Shown here: piece by piece, positions 1 to 6,265 of the stretch
Layout of the letters: each line of letters opens with the position of its first letter
How positions within the stretch are numbered: position 1 is the stretch's first letter
Assembly (NCBI GenBank): GCA_947447985.1
Contig: CANFLX010000016.1
Location: 1-57,153, forward strand
Origin: Comamonadaceae bacterium
GTDB taxonomy: Bacteria; Pseudomonadota; Gammaproteobacteria; Burkholderiales; Burkholderiaceae_C
DNA length: 57,153 nt
Direction of reading: 5' to 3'
The notes under the pieces: model-generated
The model's input: the letters and a program-made list of their open reading frames with translations, nothing else
What the model was told of the DNA's origin: nothing
The model's database searches: none
Program-made: the position numbers and the translations under genes

Positions 1-52
1 CATGGCCGATGCAGCGCAAAAAGTCGTTGCCGCTGTCAAAGCCCACGCCTGA
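1..52 (+). CDS. sucC: Succinyl-CoA ligase beta subunit, C-terminal end (partial)
   Basis: Only the last 16 codons and a TGA stop are present. The encoded tail (ADAAQKVVAAVKAHA) matches the usual C-terminal helix of SucC, the ADP-forming beta subunit that grasps the nucleotide in the TCA-cycle succinate thiokinase. It lies 38 bp upstream of sucD on the same strand, the normal sucCD operon order, and this supports the assignment more than the short sequence does. Confidence 0.8.
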   Translation, partial: MADAAQKVVAAVKAHA

Positions 53-90
53 AGCCCACGCCCACAGCCAACGTCTGAAAGAAACAAGCC

Positions 91-984
91 ATGTCGATCT
101 ACATTAACAAAGACACCCGCGTCATTACCCAGGGCATCACCGGCAAGACCGGACAGTTCCACACCGAAAAATGCCAGGAATACGCCAATGGCAAAGAATG
201 CTTTGTCGCGGGTGTGAACCCGAAAAAAGCGGGCGAGTCGATTTTCAACATCCCGATCTATGCGTCAGTCAAAGAGGCTGCACATGAGACTGGCGCCACC
301 GTGTCGGTGATCTACGTGCCACCCGCAGGCGCTGCAGCCGCTATCTGGGAGGCCGTGGAGGCCGACCTGGACCTGGCGATTTGCATTACCGAAGGCATCC
401 CCGTCAAAGACATGCTCGAAGTACGCAACCGCATGCGCGCCAAAGTGGCCGCTGGTGGCAAAGAAACGCTGCTGCTCGGACCGAATTGCCCCGGCCTGAT
501 CACGCCCGATGAGATCAAGATCGGCATCATGCCCGGCCACATCCACCGCAAGGGCCGCATTGGCGTGGTCTCGCGCTCCGGCACATTGACCTACGAAGCG
601 GTGGCACAGCTCACCGAAATCGGCCTGGGCCAGTCCAGCGCGGTGGGCATTGGTGGCGACCCCATCAACGGCCTCAAGCACATTGACGTGATGCGCGCCT
701 TCAACGAAGACCCCGATACCGACGCCGTGATCATGATTGGTGAAATCGGCGGACCCGACGAAGCCGAAGCCGCCCGCTGGTGCAAGCTCAACATGAAAAA
801 GCCCATCGTCGGCTTTATCGCTGGTGTGACCGCGCCCGCAGGCAAACGCATGGGCCACGCCGGTGCGTTGATCAGCGGCGGCGCGGACACCGCAGAAGCC
901 AAGCTCGCTGTGATGGAAGAGTGTGGATTCACCATCACCCGCAACCCCTCTGAAATGGCGAAACTGTTGAAAGCCATGCTGTAA
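91..984 (+). CDS. sucD: Succinyl-CoA ligase (ADP-forming) alpha subunit
   Basis: SucD carries the CoA-binding Rossmann domain and the phosphorylated histidine of succinyl-CoA synthetase, which makes ATP from succinyl-CoA in the TCA cycle. The 297-residue length is standard. The N-terminal ITGKTGQFHT segment is the CoA site. GPNCPGLI and SRSGTLTYE are family motifs. The active-site histidine is His256 in KRMGHAGALISGG. An ATG at 91 follows a GAAAGAAA purine-rich stretch. It is the last gene of the sucCD operon: a strong hairpin terminator follows 36 bp downstream. Confidence 0.97.
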   Translation: MSIYINKDTRVITQGITGKTGQFHTEKCQEYANGKECFVAGVNPKKAGESIFNIPIYASVKEAAHETGATVSVIYVPPAGAAAAIWEAVEADLDLAICITEGIPVKDMLEVRNRMRAKVAAGGKETLLLGPNCPGLITPDEIKIGIMPGHIHRKGRIGVVSRSGTLTYEAVAQLTEIGLGQSSAVGIGGDPINGLKHIDVMRAFNEDPDTDAVIMIGEIGGPDEAEAARWCKLNMKKPIVGFIAGVTAPAGKRMGHAGALISGGADTAEAKLAVMEECGFTITRNPSEMAKLLKAML

Positions 985-1020
985 GCCTGCAGCGCGAACC
1001 GGCGGTTTGACCGCCGACAT

Positions 1021-1070
1021 AAGCGCTTCTTCACAGTGCCTCGCCGCTGTGAAGAAGCGCTTTTTTTATT
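1021..1070 (+). terminator. Rho-independent terminator of sucCD
   Basis: A perfect 16-bp stem (1021-1036 pairing with 1047-1062) encloses a 10-base loop and is followed by a T-rich tail. It ends the sucCD transcript and isolates it from the pilin genes. Confidence 0.93.
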
Positions 1071-1148
1071 TCCCCTTCGCCAGCACATGACAAACACCGT
1101 TTGCCGGCCTGTGTGCCGGTTCCTTGTGCCGCAAAAATACAAACTGAA

Positions 1149-1252
1149 TTCACAATAATCACCAAACAACCTTGTTTTTATGATTAAAATTATTGCGTGC
1201 GGCTTGCACAGATCGCGGTGACCGCCGCAACTTTTTTAAAGAGGATAAGCAC
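1149..1252 (+). promoter_or_regulatory. Upstream regulatory block of first pilin gene (copy 1)
   Basis: This block precedes pilA copy 1 and recurs almost unchanged 800 bp downstream before copy 2. Shared elements in order are CACAATAATCACCAAACA, TGATTAAAATT, the partial palindrome GTGCGGCTTGCAC, and CGCGGTGAC followed by GCCGCAACTT. A GAGGA ribosome binding site sits 7 bases before the ATG. TTGCA at 1204-1208 could be the -12 half of a sigma-54 promoter, as known for many pilA genes, but the -24 half (TTGCGTG) is poor. TAAAAT at 1185 could instead be a sigma-70 -10 without a good -35. Conservation shows it is functional; the sigma factor is unresolved. Confidence 0.55.
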
Positions 1253-1705
1253 ATGAATACTGCAATGCAAAAAGGTTTCACCCTGATTGAGCTGATGATC
1301 GTCGTGGCCATCATCGGCATCCTGGCCGCCGTGGCGCTGCCTGCCTATCAGGACTACACGGTACGCGCCAAGACCTCCGAAATCATTCTGGCCATGGACC
1401 CTGCGAAGCTGGCGGCGGCCGAAGCGGCGCAAACCTACGGCGGGCAGTTCCCTTCGGACAGTACGATCAACTTCTCCCAACCCTCCACCAAATATGTTTC
1501 TGGTGTTGCCATTGGAGTTTCCAGCCCCCTTACGGCGAGCAATGTTGCGGTGATTACTGCCACAGGGCGTGGTGACACTGCCCTGACCGCCAAAAAAGTC
1601 ACTCTGACCGGTACCGCCGACGCCACTGGAAACATCACCTGGGTCTGCGCCAGTGCTGCGACCGACGGGGTTGACAAAAAATACTTGCCGGCCAGTTGCC
1701 AATAA
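1253..1705 (+). CDS. pilA: Type IV pilin, copy 1
   Basis: This is a major-type type IV pilin precursor of 150 residues. The short leader MNTAMQKG ends in the glycine cut by prepilin peptidase PilD. The mature protein starts [18 protein letters not shown], with Glu5 needed for assembly and the hydrophobic helix that forms the pilus core. Two C-terminal cysteines (WVC...ASCQ) should form the D-loop disulfide. I chose the ATG at 1253 because it leaves an 8-residue leader and has GAGGA upstream; a GTG 60 bases earlier would add an implausible leader. It is followed by its own terminator. A close paralogue lies 350 bp downstream; the two are nearly identical over the first 45 residues and diverge in the exposed region. 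Confidence 0.97.
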   Translation: MNTAMQKGFTLIELMIVVAIIGILAAVALPAYQDYTVRAKTSEIILAMDPAKLAAAEAAQTYGGQFPSDSTINFSQPSTKYVSGVAIGVSSPLTASNVAVITATGRGDTALTAKKVTLTGTADATGNITWVCASAATDGVDKKYLPASCQ

Positions 1706-1720
1706 GGCAGGCGCCTGCCA

Positions 1721-1750
1721 TAAAAAAACCGCCTTCGGGCGGTTTTTTTA
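1721..1750 (+). terminator. Rho-independent terminator of pilA copy 1
   Basis: The stem AAAAAAACCGCC/GGCGGTTTTTTT has a TTCG tetraloop, 15 bp after the pilin stop. The T-run is part of the stem and tail. A-tracts on the 5' side make it potentially bidirectional. Confidence 0.93.
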
Positions 1751-1800
1751 TGGCGCTTACCCCCTTGGATTGCAACACAGGCCATCGCTTAAAAATGTTA

Positions 1801-1940
1801 AAACTGTTGAAATCGCAGTGACAACTTTGACAGGAACTGCCGCGGAGCCGGCCAGCACTTATGGCGAGTTTTCCAATGGCACAGCGATGCAGATGCACTT
1901 GTTTTTCGATCCGATAAGGGTCTATATGGAAAGAAAATAA
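1801..1940 (+). other. Inter-pilin spacer with a possible decayed pilin fragment
   Basis: The spacer between the first pilin terminator and the second pilin's upstream block holds no gene with a start or ribosome binding site. One frame reads ...VTTLTGTAAEPAST and ends at TAA 1938-1940. This resembles the [11 protein letters not shown] segment of the adjacent pilins, with different third-codon bases. It may be a remnant of an older pilin copy or chance similarity. Confidence 0.25.
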
Positions 1941-1948
1941 AAGCAAAA

Positions 1949-2054
1949 TTCACAATAATCACCAAACAGTCGTGTTTTGTGATTAAAATTCCCGGGTGCG
2001 GCTTGCACAGTCTCGCGGTGACTGCCGCAACTTCAATTGAAAGAGGGTAAGAAC
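1949..2054 (+). promoter_or_regulatory. Upstream regulatory block of second pilin gene (copy 2)
   Basis: This is a duplicate of the block before copy 1, with the same ordered elements. Differences are confined mostly to the spacers, for example CAACCTTGTTTTTA against CAGTCGTGTTTTGT. A GAGGG ribosome binding site lies 7 bases before the ATG. The second pilin therefore has its own promoter and is not simply read through from the first, which is already terminated. Confidence 0.55.
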
Positions 2055-2507
2055 ATGAATTCTGCAATCCAAAAGGGTTTTACCCTCATTGAGCTGATGA
2101 TCGTCGTGGCCATCATCGGCATCTTGGCCGCCGTCGCCCTGCCGGCTTACCAGGACTACACGGTTCGCGCCAAAGCGTCTGAAATCATTCTGGCCCTGGA
2201 TCCCGCCAAGCTGGCGGCAGCGGAAGCGGCGCAAGCCTCCGGCGGAAAATTCCCCTCTGCTGACACCATCAACTTCACCAGCCCCGCAACCAAATATGTC
2301 TCGGGTGTCGCTATCTCCGTTGCCAACCCCGGCGTGGTGAGCAATGTCGCTGTGATTACGGCCACCGGGCGTGGCGATACGGCGTTGACTGACAAAACGG
2401 TGGCACTCACCGGTACCGCAGACGCCAGTGGCAATATCACCTGGGTTTGCAAGACTGGCGCGACCAGCGGCCTGGCCGCCAAGTACCTGCCCGCAAGCTG
2501 CCAATAA
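2055..2507 (+). CDS. pilA: Type IV pilin, copy 2
   Basis: This is the second type IV pilin, also 150 residues. The leader MNSAIQKG is followed by the mature start [18 protein letters not shown], and the C-terminal cysteine pair (WVC...ASCQ) matches copy 1. The proteins differ mainly between about residues 60 and 140, the surface-exposed face of a pilin. The ATG at 2055 has GAGGG upstream. It has its own upstream block and terminator, so the pair arose by tandem duplication of the whole transcription unit. The two PglL-type ligase genes follow directly, suggesting that one or both pilins are glycosylated. Confidence 0.97.
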   Translation: MNSAIQKGFTLIELMIVVAIIGILAAVALPAYQDYTVRAKASEIILALDPAKLAAAEAAQASGGKFPSADTINFTSPATKYVSGVAISVANPGVVSNVAVITATGRGDTALTDKTVALTGTADASGNITWVCKTGATSGLAAKYLPASCQ

Positions 2508-2549
2508 AGCGACTCGCATTCCTGATTGCGCAGATTCGTTTGCGCTCTT

Positions 2550-2578
2550 AAAAAAACCGCCTCACGGCGGTTTTTTTT
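2550..2578 (+). terminator. Rho-independent terminator of pilA copy 2
   Basis: The 12-bp stem AAAAAAACCGCC/GGCGGTTTTTTT has a TCAC loop and a T8 tail. It has the same stem sequence as the first pilin terminator, consistent with duplication of the whole unit. Confidence 0.93.
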
Positions 2579-2599
2579 ATGGATCACTCACAATAGCCC

Positions 2600-4144
2600 A
2601 TGCTTCCACACCGCATGATCTCGGCTGTCTGGCCTACAGGGGCGAGCGTGCTCGTGCTTCTGCCTTGGATCTGCCCGTGGAGTGACTGGCCGGCACCCGC
2701 GGTGCTGCCCTTGCTGGTCAATGTCGCATGCCTTGCGCTGCTGTCGGGAGGGATCGCGCTGTCAGGCTTGCCGCGACAAACACTGTGGCGGGCCGCATGT
2801 TGGGGTTGGCTGTTTGCCGCTCTGGCCAACACGGTGCTGGCCTTGTTGCAGTTCTTTGACCTGGTAAGTTCTTTTCAATCGTGGGTGGCACAGAACCCGC
2901 CAGGCCAGTTCTACGGCAATGTGCGTCAGCGCAACCAATATGCCACGCTGTGTGCCATGGGCTTGGCTGTGCTCCTCTGGCGTGGGCGGTCCTCGGGTGA
3001 AATAGGTTCCACCGCAGTGCCCGCGCGATCGGCAATGCTGGCAAGCGTGTTGGCGGCGGCGCTGTTGGGCGTGGGCTTGGCCCTCTCGAAATCGCGCACC
3101 GGCTTGATGGAGCTGGTGCTGCTGTGGCTTTTGCTGGTGGGGTGGAAGGGGCGCGCTTTAACCACCGCCCGGGCCGGGTCCGTGGAGGTGCGCATGATGC
3201 TGGTTGCCGCCTTGGCCTATGCGCTGTCCTCGTGGCTTATGCCGCTCTGGACTGGAAACCAGGAAACAAGCCTCACGCGCCTGCTCGCCACCGATGACAG
3301 TTGCGCCAGCCGCCGCCTGCTGTGGGGCAATATGTGGCAGCTGGTGATGCAAAAGCCTTGGTTGGGTTGGGGCTGGGACCCTATCAACTACGCCCACTTT
3401 GTGACCGAGTACCAGGGCCCCCGGTTTTGCGGCATTCTCGACAACGCCCACAACCTGCCCCTGCACCTTGCGGTCACACTGGGACTGCCCGTGGCGCTCT
3501 TGATTGTGGCCGTGGTCGCGCTGGTCATTTACCGGGCCAAACCGTGGCACGCGGTGGAGTCAGATCAGCGGCTGGCCTGGGCGGTGTTGGCCTTGATTGG
3601 GATGCACAGCATGGTGGAATATCCCTTGTGGACCGCGCAATTCCAGTTGGCCGTGCTGCTGTGCAGCTGGTACCTGTATGGCGGCCGCAGGCCGGGACCT
3701 GCCGCCCACGCATGGTTGGCGAATCCGGTTTGGAGCACCCCGCTGGCGCGCGCGGTAGCGCTGACCTGGGCCGCGGCGCTGTTGCTGGCTTGTGCGCTGG
3801 TGTACCGCAGTTATGACCGCGTGCGCCAGTTGTATGTGCCACCGCAGTTGCGCCCACCCGAGTACGCCAAGGGCATCGGTTTGCAAGCCCGCGATATTGC
3901 ATTGTTTGTCCATGAAATCGGCATCGCCCAGCTCAACGCAGCGGTGACGCCGAACAATGCACAGAACATGCTGGACCTGGCGCTTGACTCTCTGCGAAAC
4001 CGTGTGACCCCGCTGGCCCTTGAACGCGCAATCGCCGCCCTCAAGCTCTTGGGCCGTGTGGACGAAGCGCGCCTCTATGAAGCGCGATACCAGGCCATCC
4101 TCCCGCAGGACTATGCGCATTGGCGGTCCTCTGGTCGACAATGA
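2600..4144 (+). CDS. PglL/Wzy-type O-oligosaccharyltransferase or ligase, copy 1
   Basis: This 514-residue inner-membrane protein has about ten or more hydrophobic segments. It belongs to the Wzy_C/PglL group, which moves a lipid-linked glycan from the periplasmic face to protein or lipopolysaccharide. Family motifs are NVRQRNQYATLC (about residue 107), DNAHNLPLHLAV (from residue 281, with the conserved histidine) and MVEYPLWTAQF (from 338). A soluble helical C-terminal part (about 400-514) resembles the Wzy_C_2/PglL C-terminus. Its position just after two pilin genes matches known pilA-tfpO/pglL pairs, so pilin glycosylation is the likeliest job. O-antigen ligation cannot be excluded from sequence. 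The ATG at 2600 is the first start; 2615 is possible. Confidence 0.82.
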   Translation: MLPHRMISAVWPTGASVLVLLPWICPWSDWPAPAVLPLLVNVACLALLSGGIALSGLPRQTLWRAACWGWLFAALANTVLALLQFFDLVSSFQSWVAQNPPGQFYGNVRQRNQYATLCAMGLAVLLWRGRSSGEIGSTAVPARSAMLASVLAAALLGVGLALSKSRTGLMELVLLWLLLVGWKGRALTTARAGSVEVRMMLVAALAYALSSWLMPLWTGNQETSLTRLLATDDSCASRRLLWGNMWQLVMQKPWLGWGWDPINYAHFVTEYQGPRFCGILDNAHNLPLHLAVTLGLPVALLIVAVVALVIYRAKPWHAVESDQRLAWAVLALIGMHSMVEYPLWTAQFQLAVLLCSWYLYGGRRPGPAAHAWLANPVWSTPLARAVALTWAAALLLACALVYRSYDRVRQLYVPPQLRPPEYAKGIGLQARDIALFVHEIGIAQLNAAVTPNNAQNMLDLALDSLRNRVTPLALERAIAALKLLGRVDEARLYEARYQAILPQDYAHWRSSGRQ

Positions 4145-4233
4145 AGCGTTAACCTTTTAGTGAGCAAACCCCGTCCGATGACGACCACGTTATTTCGTCC
4201 CCTGACCACGGCCTGCGGCCTGCATTGCGAAAC

Positions 4234-5775
4234 ATGAGTTCAGAAGCGTCGAGTGCACCCGCTGCAGTGCTGCCATGGACGGTGTTGCCCTTGTTGGTAG
4301 CCCCCTGGCTGAACCCGTTTACCAGTGGCCCCAACGCCGCCGTGATGCCTTTCCTGTTTGCCTGGGCCTGCACCGCCGTGGCGCTGATGGGCTGGTCACT
4401 GATCGGTCAAACACCCCAGCAACGGATGCGGGTCGTGGCCACAGCCTGGCTGCTGGCGGCCAGCGCGAACGCCATGCTGGGTTTGCTGCAGTACTTCGAT
4501 GTCAGCCAGCACTGGAGCCCTTGGGTGAATCAGCCCGGGCTGGGCCAGGCCTTTGGCAATCTGCGCCAACGCAACCAGTTTTCGACCCTGTGCTCCATGG
4601 GCTTGGCGGCCTTGGGGTGGTGGGTGATTCAGCCCGCGTACTTTGCCCGGTGGCGTCGCACAGGGATGCTGCTGGCAGCGGCTCTGGCGGTGGTACTGGT
4701 GACGGCCGTTGCCGCCTCGGGCTCGCGCACCGGCATGCTGCAACTGGTGCTGCTGGCCGTGCTGGGTGTCTTTTGGTTGCCTGCAGCAAGCACGGACGCA
4801 GAGCTTAGAAAGACCGGGTTTTGGCTGCTTGCGGCCATCCCATTGGTGTACCTGCTGGCGGCGCTGGCTTTGCCCTATGGCATCGGCATGGCGCACGGCG
4901 CCCTGGAACGCTGGCCCGAAAGCGCTGCGCAATGCAACAGCCGCTTGAACCTGTGGCGCAATGTGCTCTACCTGATCGCACAAAAGCCGCTGTGGGGTTG
5001 GGGCTGGGGTGAGTTGGGTTATGCGCACTTCATCACCCTGTTCGACGCGCCCTGGGCCGGGTTGCGGTTTTGTGAACTGCTGGACAACGCGCACAACCTG
5101 CCCTTGCATCTGGCGGTGGAACTCGGCGTGCCGGCTGCCGTATTTTTGTGTGGTGTTGTGGGGGTTTGGGTATGGCGTCGTCACCCCCTGCGCGAGACGC
5201 GGCCCGAGCGCCAATTGGCCTGGGCGGTACTGGCCGTGGTCGGTGTGCACAGCTTGCTGGAGTACCCGCTGTGGTACGCCCAGTTCCAGGTGGCGGCCTT
5301 GCTGTGCGTGTGGCTGGTGCATCTCTGGAGTGACCCAGCCAACGCGCCGCTTGAAGCGGGCGCGCCCGCCCGGCGCTGGGGACTGCCCGCCATGGCGGCC
5401 GGTGCCTTCATTGGCGCGCTCTGCGCGATAGCGTTCTGGAGTTACTGGCGCGTAAGCCAACCGTATTTGCCGCCAGAGCAGCGTGCGCCCCAGTTTCGAG
5501 AGCAGAGCTGGGCACAAATGCGCGAGGTTTTGGTGTTTGGAGACCAGGTGGACTTTGCCCAGTTGGCGGTGACGCCCGTGACCCCGGCCAATGCCGCCTA
5601 TCTGCAATCGCTGGCCACCGATTTGCTGCATTTTTCGCCCGAGCCCATGGTGGTGCAAAAGCTGCTTCAAAGCGCCCAAATGCAGGGCAACGACGCGGAT
5701 GTCGCTTTCTATGCCAAGCGCTTTGAGGCGGCTTACCCCGCCGACTACAGCAGTTGGGCCAAGGCACGCCCCTAG
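4234..5775 (+). CDS. PglL/Wzy-type O-oligosaccharyltransferase or ligase, copy 2
   Basis: This is a paralogue of the preceding gene, with 513 residues from the ATG at 4234; a TTG nine bases earlier is also possible. It shares the same motif set: NLRQRNQFSTLC (about residue 109), DNAHNLPLHLAV (from 284) and LLEYPLWYAQF (from 341), plus a helical C-terminal domain. About ten transmembrane segments are visible. The gap to copy 1 is 89 bp with no terminator, so both may be cotranscribed. Similarity to copy 1 runs along the whole length, which argues for gene duplication. Two ligases beside two pilins raises the possibility of one enzyme per pilin or one per glycan acceptor. The ribosome binding site is weak. 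Confidence 0.82.
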   Translation: MSSEASSAPAAVLPWTVLPLLVAPWLNPFTSGPNAAVMPFLFAWACTAVALMGWSLIGQTPQQRMRVVATAWLLAASANAMLGLLQYFDVSQHWSPWVNQPGLGQAFGNLRQRNQFSTLCSMGLAALGWWVIQPAYFARWRRTGMLLAAALAVVLVTAVAASGSRTGMLQLVLLAVLGVFWLPAASTDAELRKTGFWLLAAIPLVYLLAALALPYGIGMAHGALERWPESAAQCNSRLNLWRNVLYLIAQKPLWGWGWGELGYAHFITLFDAPWAGLRFCELLDNAHNLPLHLAVELGVPAAVFLCGVVGVWVWRRHPLRETRPERQLAWAVLAVVGVHSLLEYPLWYAQFQVAALLCVWLVHLWSDPANAPLEAGAPARRWGLPAMAAGAFIGALCAIAFWSYWRVSQPYLPPEQRAPQFREQSWAQMREVLVFGDQVDFAQLAVTPVTPANAAYLQSLATDLLHFSPEPMVVQKLLQSAQMQGNDADVAFYAKRFEAAYPADYSSWAKARP

Positions 5776-5796
5776 GCGAGCGCCATTACGGCCGCT

Positions 5797-6102
5797 TCAG
5801 CCTGGCACGTTGCCCTCTTGCAGCGCCTCGCGCAGGCATTCAAAAGTAGCGCCGCTGACCACACCATACAAAAAGTGCCCCTTGGGATAAAAGCGCCGGG
5901 TGGCCAGGTCGACCCGCACCACCTGGTCGTTGGGACAGTATTTGCGCGCCTGTTCTTCGGTCTTGAATTTGCCTGCGGGTTGGTAAGCCAAGGCGCTGGT
6001 GGCCACGGCGCAGGCACTGATGAGCCCTGCTATTCCACGCAGCAAAACCTTCCCGCGCTGGGTGCAGGGCCTACGGCGACCGGTAAAAATTAGCGCTTGC
6101 AT
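5797..6102 (-). CDS. Small exported protein of unknown function
   Basis: I do not recognise a characterised function. From the ATG at 6102 the protein has 101 residues: a basic start (FTGRRRPCTQRGKV), a hydrophobic segment and a likely signal peptidase I site after ATSALA. A ~60-residue mature domain contains EEQARKYCPNDQVVRVDL and FYPKGHFLYG and two cysteines. The pattern of aligned Cys-Pro, a strand and an aromatic F/Y-G segment resembles small periplasmic proteins common in betaproteobacteria. An upstream ATG at 6156 would add 18 residues without a better ribosome binding site. It is transcribed away from the large lipoprotein gene. Confidence 0.65.
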   Translation of the reverse strand: MQALIFTGRRRPCTQRGKVLLRGIAGLISACAVATSALAYQPAGKFKTEEQARKYCPNDQVVRVDLATRRFYPKGHFLYGVVSGATFECLREALQEGNVPG

Positions 6103-6265
6103 GAGCCCTATTAAAGCGCATTCGTCGCACTCCAGCCATTGCCGCTGCATCGCCAAAGGCGGTTTTCAACACGGAGCCCTGCTGCGCTCAGCGTGCTTGA
6201 AAATTCCTACAGATCTGTTAAAAAGCCCCTCGAAAAGTTGAAAAACACGAATTTTGGGGAAATTT

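Noticed and set aside
1193..1232. Sigma-54 promoter for the pilins
   Set aside because: TTGCA fits the -12 element but the -24 element is poor in both copies, so it is mentioned only as a possibility.
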